Shown here: positions 1 to 9,799 of the stretch, in pieces
How positions within the stretch are numbered: the first letter of the stretch is position 1
Layout of the letters: the number at the start of each line of letters is the position of its first letter
Source of the DNA: Strigamia acuminata
Lineage: Eukaryota > Arthropoda > Chilopoda > Geophilomorpha > Linotaeniidae
NCBI GenBank assembly: GCA_949358305.1
Contig: OX442324.1
Coordinates: 6,979,601-7,043,600, forward strand
Direction: 5' to 3'
Length of the DNA stretch: 64,000 nt
The notes under the pieces: generated by a model
What the model was told of the DNA's origin: nothing
Database searches by the model: none
The model's input: only the letters and a program-made list of their open reading frames with translations
Made by a program: the position numbers and the translations under genes

Positions 1-1150
1 TACGGATAGATTTGATTTTGGAACCACTCAAACGTTCTACGCGCATATGGAAATTCTTGTAAGTCTCAAAAACCTTATCTTTAGTTTTCAGGGGAAAAAC
101 CCAAGAGTAGCGAGTACTGTCGTCAATAATGCAAAGCAAATACCTTGCCCCTCCCAATGATAGAGTTTGACAAGGCCCCCACAAATCCATGTGTAATAAT
201 TCTAATGGATTAGTAGCCAATACCCTACTTTCTGATCGGAAACTAGCTCTCGTAGATTTTGAGATTTCACAATTCTCACACAAACCCTTATGCACATGAT
301 CATTAAAGTTAATACCTTTTACATCTTTGTCATTTGTCAAATAGTTTAAACCTTTAGTATACATGTGTGCATATCTCTGATGCCACACATTTACACTAAC
401 ACTATGACTCTCAGGCTTGCTTGATGTGTTGGTCAGTGTATCTATGTGCGAACCATTTAAACATGGCTTGTCAGCCGACTTGCACTTTACTGGACCAACA
501 ACTCGGTATAAACCACCGTCGAGTTTTCCTAACATCAGACAAACCTTTGAATCATTTTGGTAAATACGCATAACATTATTAAAAATATCAATATGACACT
601 TTGAACAATCAATCTTACCAATAGAAATTAAATTTCGTTTGAAACCTTTGACATAATACACATTATTCAACGTAATTTCTTTCACAATTCCATCTATTTT
701 CACCGATAACTCAATGGTACCTCGTCCGGTAATACTCGATGATCCTTCACCGAGTTCCAAACGCATCGGGGTTAATTCGGTAAAGTCATAAAATAAGTCA
801 CGATTACCGCATACATGATGTGACGCACATGAGTCCAAATACCAATCACTCAATTGATTCTCGACCGTTGCACTGCAAACTAAAGGTGAACCTATGACGT
901 TTGCAAACCACGCTGTTTTCCCTGAATGGCTCTCTGGTTGCGCCTTTTGAACATGCCCACCTTTCTTACCACGACCACGTCCCCGTCCGCGACCTCTGGA
1001 TTTCTGATCGCCCTTTGAAACTTTGGGCGCCGTACAGTCACGTGCGTAATGACCTGGTAATCCGCAGTTGTAGCAAATCAGGAACTCGGAGTTTGATTTG
1101 GTCCGGCTGGTCTTATTTGAACTCGCATCACCTTTATCTTGTTGATTCAT
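1..1150 (-). CDS. Copia K Gag-Pol, N-terminal part lacking the capsid domain
   Basis: The frame starts at an ATG at 1150 and stays open to base 1, so it continues outside the window. In order it shows a CCHC zinc knuckle at about residues 26-39 (C-x2-C-x4-H-x4-C), an Arg-Gly run, an aspartic protease whose active site reads DSCASHH at about residue 106 (Cys where DSG or DTG is usual), a GAG-pre-integrase HHCC region ending CENCEISKSTRA, and the integrase start (LLHMDLWGPC, then the first catalytic Asp in CIIDD). Copia F (11728) has about 240 residues of Gag before its knuckle; here only about 25 remain, so the capsid domain is missing. The truncation coincides with an antisense tRNA segment just upstream (1172-1235). 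Polyprotein of a retrotransposon, probably defective. Confidence 0.8.
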   Translation of the reverse strand, partial: MNQQDKGDASSNKTSRTKSNSEFLICYNCGLPGHYARDCTAPKVSKGDQKSRGRGRGRGRGKKGGHVQKAQPESHSGKTAWFANVIGSPLVCSATVENQLSDWYLDSCASHHVCGNRDLFYDFTELTPMRLELGEGSSSITGRGTIELSVKIDGIVKEITLNNVYYVKGFKRNLISIGKIDCSKCHIDIFNNVMRIYQNDSKVCLMLGKLDGGLYRVVGPVKCKSADKPCLNGSHIDTLTNTSSKPESHSVSVNVWHQRYAHMYTKGLNYLTNDKDVKGINFNDHVHKGLCENCEISKSTRASFRSESRVLATNPLELLHMDLWGPCQTLSLGGARYLLCIIDDSTRYSWVFPLKTKDKVFETYKNFHMRVERLSGSKIKSIR

Positions 1151-1171
1151 GTAATATGCGACAGTTGTTTT

Positions 1172-1235
1172 GCAGTGGAAGCGAGCTGGACCCATAACCC
1201 AGAGGCCGATGGATCGAAACCATCCTCTGCTACCA
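1172..1235 (+). other. Initiator tRNA-Met-like sequence inside the leader of copia K
   Basis: On the plus strand these 64 nt follow a eukaryotic initiator tRNA-Met from about nucleotide 12 to the 3' CCA: D-arm GCAGTGGAAGCGAGCTGG, anticodon loop with CAT at 1193-1195, T-loop GATCGAAACC and acceptor end CATCCTCTGCTACCA. The first 11 nt of the tRNA are absent (TTTT precedes), so the acceptor stem cannot close and this is not a functional tRNA gene. Read on the minus strand it is the K primer-binding site (TGGTAGCAGAGG) extended to 64 nt of tRNA complement instead of the usual 12-18. Confidence 0.85.
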
Positions 1236-1237
1236 AT

Positions 1238-2044
1238 TGATGACCACTGGTGGCTGCTGACCCGGTGTTGGGCAGTGGAAGCGGTGCCCAACTTGAAAAT
1301 CTGGTAAAAATCACGAAATTCGGAAATTTCGATTTTGACGGAAATCCACGTATACGTCGGCGGGAGCCGGAGACTCGTCTTGGGCATAAAATGTACGGGA
1401 TTTGCGGTGCGAACAGAAATGTTCCGGAATTGCACAAAACGTCCAAAATTTGCAGGCAAAAGCTGTGGCCGCACTTCTGTGCTTATAGTGCCAATAAATA
1501 AAGTAAATTGTGATGAATTCAACTTACTAACACCTGGTAAAAATGAAAAGTAGAGCCATTTATTTGCAGCTTGATACAGGACTGGAGGCAGCCATTTTTG
1601 CACTCTCAAAACCAGATACAGAATATAATCTCAAAGCATAGGTTACAGGTATTATGTATAAATACAGGATAAATCATAAATGTTTGCATCATAAATAATC
1701 CTATTACAATACAAAAAGCATGGATCAATCACACACATATCTGAATGGTTGTGATTGATCTTACAAATTCAAACAATAATTAAACATACATAAATAGGCA
1801 ACTGTTATCTCAATCAAATAAATTATTACATTTATATGGGGCTTACAAATAAATACAACAATTGCCCAAGCTCTAAGATCAAAAATAAACATAAGCTTTT
1901 CTTTATCATATCAACAGCAAATTAAACTATTTTCCACCCTGCACATAAGATATGACAATTAGACATAACAATGGTTATTTTTCACATTGTTTATGCACGA
2001 CATTTCAACTAATGAAACAACTCTTTATTTACAAAATGCTAACA
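1238..2044 (-). repeat. 5' LTR of copia K
   Basis: The LTR ends on the minus strand with CA, two bases before the PBS. Its other end is placed where the RT frame of gypsy H stops and TGTTAG begins. U5 holds CGCTTCCACTGC (plus-strand 1272-1283), the complement of the initiator tRNA D-arm, within a short inverted repeat (GGGCAGTGG...GGTGCCC). The plus-strand open frames here do not resemble known proteins. Confidence 0.6.
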
Positions 2045-3113
2045 CCAACTCCTCGGAGAACACTTCCGAAAATTGATCAAATACCTCCTGCAAATTTTCC
2101 CAAATCGTGCGTGGGCCTATGTCCACACGCGACACAGTGTCTTTATTAGCGACCTCACTCACTAACCTCACTTTCCTATCTTTAAAAACTTCCATCAAGG
2201 CTGGCCAACCGAATTTGTCCACCACATCACGTCCTAATAAGCTAGGGCCAGAATTTGCCACTATCACAAATTCTACATTTCTAACTTTGTCATTCACCAC
2301 ACACTTTAAAATCACTGCCACTGATACCTCGATTGGCCTGCCCTGGTAAGCAAATAATTTTATCTGAGTCGCTTTTATGTCCTGTGCCGTTATTCTATAA
2401 TTAGCTAACAACAGATCACACACTTTCACATTTAACAAACTCCTCTCACTACCCGTAGCTAACAAAAAAGTAAACTTTTCCCCATTTAATGTTACCGGAA
2501 CCACAACTGGTGGTGACCGCATCTCGTCCTGCGCCAGTTGGAACACTGCAAATTCGTCTTCTTCCTCTTGACGAATCACATTTACCGGCACGCGCCTTTG
2601 GCGCCAACTTTCCTCTCCTTCAGAGTCCTTGTCCATTTCATTAGTCTCACATCCGCCAAAATTGGCGACTTGGTTCCCATCCGGTGGACGTCTCCTGTCA
2701 GGCGAGGCTTTGGGGTTGTACGCAGCGTCGTAAGGGCAATTCCTCACAAAATGCTGCCCCCCGCATCTGTAACACGCAATAGGCGTCCCGTCACGACGCC
2801 AAACCAATCCACCTCTTCCCCGTCCTTGACCGGGGCGTCCACGTCCCTGTCCGTTACCTATACCACTTGGTGATGCATCACGTCTTCCCGGGAAGCCTCG
2901 TGCTCTTCCTCGAGCGCCACCACCTCTGCCTCCCGTCGACGTCTGGAGAACCGCCGCTGCAGGTGTAATCACTCCAGCCGGTCTTTCCGTTTCAACTATG
3001 GGCAACGCGTCATCTATCCCTGTGGCTGTTATCGCTGCCACTTCATGGGCCATCGCCAACTTCAGCAGATTGCCCATCATGATCGGCATCTGCACTAAAA
3101 TTTGCGTTACCAA
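2045..3113 (-). pseudogene. Gypsy H Gag C-terminus, protease and RT start
   Basis: The frame begins with a Gag C-terminal helix (NLLKLAMAHEVAA), then an Arg-Gly-rich stretch, a CCHC-like knuckle CYRCGGQHFVRNC, and a retropepsin fold (PVTLNGEKFTFLLATGSERS ... SLLGRDVVDKFGW). The usual catalytic D-T/S-G triad reads A-T-G here, from GCT where GAT is expected, so the protease should be inactive. It ends in VFDQFSEVFSEEL, the normal run-in to reverse transcriptase, cut by copia K. There is no credible start codon because the N-terminal half is separated by other sequence. Confidence 0.75.
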
Positions 3114-3570
3114 AGGTGGGTATTTTGTTGTTTTCCGATACCAAATAGTGCTCCGTACTCATCACGGATATTATTAGTATTTTTCCCAGCATCAAGCTGC
3201 TTCCTATATTTATTTAGTCTTCAATTCATTATTTAGCATTGGGCATAATGCTGCCCGCAGCTTAGTATTATATCAGTTTACCTTTTCCAACACCAGATGG
3301 TGTCACTTTTATCTTTTCACAAATCCAAGATGTCAGCCTGCACGTATGCAGTGCTTTATCATTGCTTCTCATCCAAATGGATTCCCATTGTAAGTTTCGC
3401 TTTTATTTATTAAATATATGTTATTTTTACACTGCCTAGTTGTTGTTTGACTGCAGATAAGCACGTTTCCCACGTGCGGCAGTTCTTTTCTGTTCGCCAT
3501 TAGCGGCGACGTTGCGCGCCCGCCATTTCGGCCGCGCATTCGCGTTTTTCACGCTTCCACACGGTCGTAC
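3114..3570. other. Unassigned stretch inside gypsy H
   Basis: About 460 bp that interrupt the gag of H. On the plus strand there is an intron-like pair, donor GTAAGT at about 3390 and acceptor TGACTGCAG ending at about 3456, enclosing 67 bp. The flanking frames are short and match nothing I recognise. It could be an inserted element remnant or diverged gag. No target duplication was found. Confidence 0.3.
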
Positions 3571-3715
3571 AGACCGCCAAGCGCCTCCTCCTCTGCTACA
3601 TATTTGACCCCACGAATCACTTGATCTATTACGGCGTTGTGAACTTCCGTACTAGTGGTAAAGCCACATTTTTGCGCGAGAACCTTCAAGTCATTTACAT
3701 ACTTTTCCACCGGAT
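3571..3715 (-). pseudogene. Gypsy H Gag middle fragment
   Basis: The minus strand reads a capsid-like segment (DPVEKYVNDLKVLAQKCGF, then an amphipathic stretch). This is the part of a gypsy Gag that follows the segment at 4402-4731. The hAT-like insertion separates the two pieces, and their frames do not join cleanly even if the insertion is discounted, so at least one further indel exists. Confidence 0.55.
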
Positions 3716-3723
3716 CACTCCTT

Positions 3724-4393
3724 ATTAGCGAATCTCATTTTAGCGAATATAAATTTTTTAAACCCATTTTAGCGAACTCATTTTAGCGAAAATGAGTTTA
3801 AAACAATGTAGCATTTGATACATTTTAGCGACGACTCGTTTTAGCGAAAACTCGCTTTAGCGAAAATGGCGATTTGTTCGCAAAGTAAAACGTTCCGTGC
3901 AACGGGATAATTTATAAACATTAAATTAGGCCCTGACGTTCTTTTCTTCTGCATTCTGTACACGTTTTAAACATATTTTTGCAACTTTAAACACATTTTG
4001 GTAGTTTTAAAGTTTCCAAAATGGAAACTTGCGGTTTCTCGTGCAAGAGTAAAGCAAACACTCATGTGTGACCATGAATAGAGGGGACGAAAATATAATT
4101 TACGACATCCAAACCAAACCGATGGTCACTACACTCGACGCTATAAATCTCAATGAGTCGATCTCAATCGCCTTCCACTCGCCTCGCGCAAAATCAAATT
4201 TCTTTCATTATTTCCTCCGCCCCACTTTGCCTTAATGTTATTCCTAGTTGATTTACTTCCACTTCGTTTTAGCGAATCCCATTTTAGCGAATACCTCGTT
4301 TTAGCTAATTTCTGAGCGCTAAAACGAGGCATTCGCTAAAACGAGTCGTCGCTAAAATGGATTCGCTAAAGTGAAATTCGCTAAAACAATGTG
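3724..4393. mobile_element. Non-autonomous hAT-like element with TTTTAGCGAA subterminal repeats
   Basis: A 670-bp insertion in the gag of gypsy H flanked by an exact 8-bp direct repeat, CACTCCTT (3716-3723 and 4394-4401). The first ~150 bp carry at least seven copies of a TTTTAGCGAA-type motif in one orientation, and the last ~130 bp carry copies in both orientations, forming a hairpin around 4260-4385. There is no transposase frame. The 8-bp duplication and clustered subterminal motifs suggest hAT; the terminal inverted repeats are imperfect, so the superfamily is an inference. Confidence 0.7.
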
Positions 4394-4401
4394 CACTCCT
4401 T

Positions 4402-4731
4402 TTCAACACCTTCACCCGCCTTTCGTATCTTGCTTCCTAACCTCTGCCGATTCATGTAGGGCGTTTTTAATGTCTCAAAATGAGTCTCTATTGCAGCAGT
4501 CAACTCCGCCAACGGAGACACCGTCACTGACTTCGGGTATACCAATCGCTTCAACTTCTCGTACAAAGTTGGTCCAATCGTCGTTAAGAACAGCGGGACT
4601 TGTTTCGCGGCTGTCACATCATTCAATTTCACAAATTGTTCAAACCGCTCAAGCCACGACTCCCAGTCGTGCTGATTAACACCCGTGAACGGGGGCAACA
4701 TCCCCAACATCACCTGGTTCGCGGTCGCCAT
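4402..4731 (-). pseudogene. Gypsy H Gag N-terminus
   Basis: Starts at the ATG at 4731 (MATANQVMLGMLPPF) and reads a typical gypsy/Mag-type capsid N-terminus (W-x3-L-x-R-F-E-Q-F, then PLFLTTIGPTLYEKLKRL). It is cut after GEGVEK by the hAT-like insertion. The start codon overlaps the putative primer-binding site TGGCGACCG, which begins at 4730, directly inside the LTR. Confidence 0.7.
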
Positions 4732-4733
4732 TA

Positions 4734-5259
4734 TGTTATTATACAAATGTGGCTGGCTTCGAAACTTGTTCTTCCCAGTAGCAACTAATCAACCGCGTCA
4801 ATCCACGTTTGTCAGTCGTGGAACGTCGCCGAAAAAAACTCGTAGAAAACAGAACAGAAAGTTTATTTCTCTTACAACACCGACACGTACGCATTAACTC
4901 TTGCGTAGAAACAGCTTTCCATCTAGTTGCACGTCATTGCAGCTTTGAGATTTTATTGTCCAACTTTCTCTCTTTTTATTCTCGAAATCTTTCTCACTCT
5001 TTCAGTGCAATTAGACAGCAATTTCTGCCTTCGTTCACATCAAAACAAATGCGTCATGAATCCTATCGTGGATACCATTTTTATGTACTTTAGTTAGCCA
5101 TAAATAACTCGGGATTTTGTCTCTAAATGAATGTTCTAAAACACGCCGAAATGAAGAAACGTGTGTTTTCGTTTGAGTCAGGCCGTCGTCTGCTTTATTT
5201 TATTCTGCATTATTACAATGGTTGTTGAGGTGCCGTTGTTGCTAGTCACACTAATAACA
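4734..5259 (-). repeat. 5' LTR of gypsy H
   Basis: 526 bp bounded by an 8-bp inverted repeat (plus-strand TGTTATTA at 4734 and TAATAACA ending 5259). On the minus strand it carries two AATAAA signals before the gag start. The 3' LTR is absent from the window. Confidence 0.55.
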
Positions 5260-5320
5260 ACAGCACCACCTAGTGAGATCAATGTAGTTACATGTTTTTG
5301 GTTTCTTCTAAACACTACAG

Positions 5321-5376
5321 CCTAGATGCAATTGCTGAGGAAATATTTGAGGAAAACAGACTTTTCTTCCACCCTG
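5321..5376 (-). mobile_element. Terminal fragment of the CAGGGTGG foldback MITE family
   Basis: About 56 bp closely matching the right end of the element at 58563-59768 (GATGCAATTGCTGAGG through CCACCCTG), followed by TA. The rest of the element is missing. Confidence 0.7.
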
Positions 5377-5378
5377 TA

Positions 5379-6657
5379 TAAAAGAGACACCTAGTGCAAA
5401 AGAATCTTTAAAAACATGTTTGCTGTCAAATTATCAAATTTCAAATCATTATGTACTTTTCAGATTTTTCTCTCTCTTTTCTTCTTTATCAGAGGGAAAA
5501 AAGGAAAACTTTCTTTAATTTTCTGGAAATACAGTATAGTCCCCCCTTCCTTACTTAAATAACTATTTTTTTTTCACTTTGATGATTTTTCAAACCCATC
5601 CAAATGAGTTGTTTACATTTCTAGATCCACATTCCACCGTAAAGTCGTTACCTCCCAGGCTGTCTTCTAACACTGCTCCTCCTCACCAGTATTGAGTTCC
5701 AATTCGTCTTATCACCAAATAAGTGAACAAATTTAGTAATTCATAAAATCACATGATGCAGAAACCATCTCTACAATTTTCCTGTGAGATTCTGGTCAAA
5801 ATGTCCACCTTGGACACTCTTTTAGGGTCGTTAATTACAACTCCGCCACTAGATGGTACCAGCGTGTGGTCCATGCTGTAGTAAAAAAACCATTTCCCAG
5901 TCTCCCCAGGTTAATTTATCTGTTACTCAATAATTCTTTCCTTTGACAGAAACCATTTAAAACAAAACCATCTATCAAACTGTAGCAACTTATCTCCCAT
6001 TAAAATTTCAAAATATTTTATTTGTTTCTTTATTTCTTTCTTTATTCACCCATTTATTTTTCCTCTATAAAACTCTGGGCCTTAATTCGTTTATCTTCAG
6101 CACAACAATATGCTCAAACAGCTTGAGAATACGGTTCCTAAATCTCAAATATTAATTCATGTTTAGATTGTTTGATTTCAATTTATTAAGTAATAATTTT
6201 GTCAGTTAGAATTGATTCTGACATTTAACAATTTTCAGTTGTATCTGTTTATTATTTGACAATTGTGAATATTTTGTTGATGTTTCTTATAGATCTCTGT
6301 AAATTGTGTTATTGTATTGTGTAATGCAGCCACCAGAGTTTGCTGGTGGCATATGAGAGGTTACTTAATCTGTCACTAGAGGAACAGACTTCACTTCTTC
6401 TTCTTTCTCTACTCTCAGATGATGACAAGGCAGCCAAGATGGCAGCCCCCATGCTGAAATGATAAACCTCATATAAAGTATGGATTTTAAGTTAGATTAA
6501 AGGTTCATTTATTTTCTAGAGAAGTCTATAATTGTTAACATCACTCCTCAACATTATCCACATCATTTTCACAGCATTTGCGCGAGTTTGATGCGCAATT
6601 ACGATATGTTGTTTGATGTAACGTGTAACGTGTAACCTTGAAGGTGGTGATTGGCAC
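5379..6657. other. No recognisable gene or element
   Basis: AT-rich sequence with no convincing reading frame. The only structure seen is a short hairpin at about 6330-6350 (CCACCAG/CTGGTGG). 6541-6657 continues in frame after the broken pol of gypsy B-minus but does not resemble the RNase H found at that position in the paralogue at 49900, so it is foreign flank. Confidence 0.5.
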
Positions 6658-8477
6658 GGTGATAAGGGCGGTCCTTAATGTTTTAAAGGCCTTGTCATGA
6701 GGTGGGCCCCAATCAAATTTCTCGTCCTTCTTCGTCAAATTGACTAAGGGCTTGGATATGTCCGCAAAACCTGGAATGAACTTCCTGTAATACGAACAGA
6801 GCCCTATGAATCCTCGAAGAAGTTTGAGGTTAGTAGGAACTGGAAACTTAGCTACGGATTCCAGATTCCTTGGGTCTGGTGATATTCCCTCGGAGTCCAC
6901 TACATGTCCCAAATACTTAATGGTGTTTGTCCCAAATACTTAATGGTGTTTGTCCCAAATGTGCACTTGCTTAACTTCACCTTTAAGTTAGATTGTCTAA
7001 GCTTGTCGAAAACGTTGTCTAGATCTTTCAAATGCTGATCGAATGTTTTAGAGAAAATGATAAGGTCGTCAATGTATGCGATACAGACTTTGCCGAGGAG
7101 GTTGCCTAAAACTTTGTTCATTAGCTTTTGAAAAGCTGCTGGGCTATTGCAGAGACCTTGGCCGAGGACATTAAATTCATAATGCCCGCTGGAAGTTGTG
7201 AATGCTGTCTTTTCTTTGTCTTCTTCATTGATCTCTACCTGGAAATATCCTTGAATGAGATCCATCATGAAGAAGAACTGTGCACCTGCCAGCTGATCTA
7301 ACGTGTCATCTATTCTTGGCAATGGGTACACCATTTTCTTTGTTATCGCATTCAATCGTCTCCAGTCGACACAAAATCTCCACTTACCATCTCTTTTCTT
7401 TATTAGCAATACAGGCGCGCTCCAGGGACTTTCTGATTCCCTTATCACTCCCATGTCAAGCAATTTCTTTGTTTCCTCTGCTTCGACTTCTTTTTCCTTC
7501 ATAGAACGACGATACGGTTGCAAATGTATTGGTTCATGGTCTCCAGTATCGATTTTATGCTTATACACTTGAACTCTTCCCAAATCCTTGTCAGAAACAG
7601 CAAATCTGTCTTGATTCTTTTGAAGAAGTTGTCGCATTTGCTCTTGTTGGTCTTTATTCATTTTGTCTTTCGCTATTGAGGAGTCAAAGTCAAAACAGTG
7701 TACCTGTTTTTCATCAAACACCCCAACATCAACCACATAATAAGCTTTTGCGATTGCTGACTTCTCCTTCAGAAAGACTGTCTTCTTGGTCGGGTTAGCC
7801 ACTCGAATGATGCCTTTGCCGTTCTTGAAATCTGTTAAAGTTTTACAACCAATCACAGCAAATCTATCAGTAACATTATGTAATGGTTGCACAAACATGT
7901 CCTGTGAAATTGTTTTATTCAAATAGATGGGAACAATGCATTCGTGCATTGGTGGAATAGTGATGTTCTTCATTACCCTCGCAACATAATTCTGATCAAC
8001 AAAAGTTTTATTCATTGGAAATGACACTTCCTTTCCACTAGTTCGGCCCACAAAGATTTTTTGTTTGTCGTAGTCTAACACGCACTTCGCGAACAGCATG
8101 AATGGGTCACTTAGCAGTAATTCATAATGAAATCCTTTAACAATCAGGACCTCGATCCTGTATGTTAATTCACCAATTGTAATGTTCATCTTGGTTTTTC
8201 CCATTGGAGTCACAAGTTCTCCGCTTACCCCTTGCAATCGAATGTTTGGGCTGGGCGGGTAATTCAACTGTAGAGCTTCAGCAAGCTCTTCGCTGATAAT
8301 GTTGCGTTTTCCTCCAGTGTCCATAACTGCCTTGACTTCCATGTTGTTCACTATTACTGGAATTTCCAATAGAGATTCTGAAATGTTCATTTCGACTACG
8401 ATTATCTTCTCTCTTCTTTTCTTTCTTTTCTTCTTTGGATGGTAACATCTTCTTTGTGGCCGACCCACTAGTTTTCC
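6658..8477 (-). pseudogene. Gypsy B-minus Pol: protease and reverse transcriptase, truncated
   Basis: Pol has no ATG of its own and lies in the -1 frame relative to gag, reached from the heptamer at 8471-8477. It has a Lys/Arg-rich start (VGRPQRRCYHPKKKRKKRRE), a protease with MDTGGKRN and the flap and LLLSDPF region, and an RT with SPWSAPVLLIKKRDGKWRF, MMDLIQGYFQ, GQGLCNSPAAFQKLMN and YIDDLIIFSK. A 23-bp tandem duplication at about 6910-6957 shifts the frame just after RT; the thumb continues in the new frame (MGHVVDSEGISPDPRNL) and ends at the truncation. The RT box GQGLCNSPAAF replaces the more usual MPFGLxNAPATF. Confidence 0.85.
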
Positions 8478-9799
8478 TCTTCATGTTGACCTTGTTGTGG
8501 GTTCTGCTTAGGATTAGGGTTAGTTTTACCACCCCCTTGTGTCCTTTTCTTCTTAAACCACTTTCTGTTGTTTGGATTCCCTCTATTTTCTTGAGATTGT
8601 TGCTCCTGTGGCGCTGATGTGTTATGTTCACAACCATAACGATGCCAACATCCACATGAACGCGTTGTTGTCGGACTGCTATTTGACCGCTGTCTACCCC
8701 TGTTGTATCTACCTCTAAAGTTCTGTCCGCGCTGCGATGCTGGAATATACCACTCGCCTTGTATGAATAATGGAACCGCTTGTTGTGGCTCTACTGACTC
8801 ACTTTCGAGCTTTTGCTGTTTTAATTTGATATTTTCAGCTAATAACTCGGCGTAGCTTACTGGGGATCCCCCTGTTCCAGACAGTATACCTGTTGTCGTA
8901 GGGTTCACCTTTTCATCTACTACTTTTCTGAACATTGTGAGCAGTAGATCCGCTGGTTCTTCTGTTTTGTGACTTTCATACAATTTAAGTCTCTGTTCCA
9001 TTTCTTCTAACGTTGATGGAAATACCGTTATCATCATCTTCTGCATTGCCGGCTTCAAACCTTGGTAAACATAATTTATTTTCTGAATTTCAGTCATCTC
9101 TGGTAGAATAAACGCACACTCGGCCAAGACTTTCTTCATGAAGGCATCTGCTGTACCCTCTTTGTGTTTCATGAAGTGGAGAGTATTGTAAACATTTTCT
9201 TGGCTTCTTCTGAATTTTTTCTCAATCTGTGGTTTCCAATCCGTCCATTTCCATGTCGGATTCTTCTTAAGTTGTTCCACAAACCATGCCAATCCATCAG
9301 TCTTTAAGGCTAATGCCAAATGTTTTACTCTCTCATCATTTGTTCCTATTGTAGCTTCATATGCCACAAGCCATTGGTCAATGTTGCCTTTTTCTGTATC
9401 ATAAGTGACAACAGGTCGCTTCTGCACTACCAAACTCTTCAGTAAGTCGGTCAATACGTCCGTTGGAGTCTGTGATGATGTCATCTTTGGAAAATTTGGT
9501 TTAATTAGGGTTGGAACTGGTTTAGTTTTTACTGGTGTAAATGTCTTTATTATTTCTTCTAAACCTTTTTGTGGAATTAATTTTATTGCTGGAGTAGCAA
9601 AATCCAATTTCTGTAGGATTGATTGAGGTTGAGATCGGACTTCCTTGTTTTCTTCTTGAGGTTCAGTTGCAGATTCAGATCTAGTGTTTTTACTTCTTCT
9701 AGTGGTGATATTTTTCAAATTTGGTTCAGGTGACTGCAAATTTTGTAGATCCTGAAGATTATCCAAGTTGAACTGTGACAATTTAATTGGCTTATCCAC
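8468..9799 (-). CDS. Gypsy B-minus Gag
   Basis: Open for 443 codons. The first in-frame codon is GTG (VDKPIKLSQFN), preceded by TAA two codons further up, so an ATG start has probably been lost. The middle has a gypsy capsid domain (IDQWLVAYEATIG ... MKHKEGTADAFMKKVL ... INYVYQGLKPAMQK). Instead of a classical CCHC knuckle, the C-terminus has CGCWHRYGCEH in an Asn/Gln/Arg-rich tail, ending EEEN before TAG. Structural protein forming the particle; the reading frame is otherwise intact. Confidence 0.8.
   Translation of the reverse strand: MDKPIKLSQFNLDNLQDLQNLQSPEPNLKNITTRRSKNTRSESATEPQEENKEVRSQPQSILQKLDFATPAIKLIPQKGLEEIIKTFTPVKTKPVPTLIKPNFPKMTSSQTPTDVLTDLLKSLVVQKRPVVTYDTEKGNIDQWLVAYEATIGTNDERVKHLALALKTDGLAWFVEQLKKNPTWKWTDWKPQIEKKFRRSQENVYNTLHFMKHKEGTADAFMKKVLAECAFILPEMTEIQKINYVYQGLKPAMQKMMITVFPSTLEEMEQRLKLYESHKTEEPADLLLTMFRKVVDEKVNPTTTGILSGTGGSPVSYAELLAENIKLKQQKLESESVEPQQAVPLFIQGEWYIPASQRGQNFRGRYNRGRQRSNSSPTTTRSCGCWHRYGCEHNTSAPQEQQSQENRGNPNNRKWFKKKRTQGGGKTNPNPKQNPQQGQHEEEN
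8471..8477 (-). other. Degenerate -1 frameshift heptamer of gypsy B-minus
   Basis: The minus strand reads GGAAAAC directly before the gag TAG. The two relatives (45507 and 48125) have GGGAAAC here, so this copy has one substitution in the slippery site. Confidence 0.6.

Larger units (their letters stand above)
1..2044 (-). mobile_element. Copia element K, 5' part, runs off the left edge
   Basis: This is the 5' end of a minus-strand Ty1/copia retrotransposon. It has a 5' LTR (1238-2044), a primer-binding site for initiator tRNA-Met just inside it, and a gag-pol frame open to base 1. On its right it joins the RT start of gypsy H at about 2045, so K appears inserted into H. The matching left end and target duplication lie outside the window. 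The LTR outer end is inferred from a TGTTAG start next to the H reading frame; the inner end is fixed by the PBS. Confidence 0.75.
2045..5259 (-). mobile_element. Gypsy element H, broken (LTR, gag, protease)
   Basis: A minus-strand Ty3/gypsy fragment with a 5' LTR (4734-5259), the Gag N-terminus, then after interruptions the Gag zinc knuckle and protease. It stops at the first residues of reverse transcriptase at 2045, where copia K begins. A hAT-like element sits in gag at 3724-4393, and 3114-3570 does not read as gag. The element is dead. Confidence 0.75.

Noticed and set aside
1172-1235. Functional initiator tRNA-Met gene
   Set aside because: The first 11 nt are missing, the acceptor stem cannot close, and the segment continues the PBS of copia K on the other strand.
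3390-3456. Spliced host gene inside gypsy H
   Set aside because: Good donor and acceptor consensus, but flanking exons would be short and unrecognised, and the surrounding sequence is transposon; kept only as a note.
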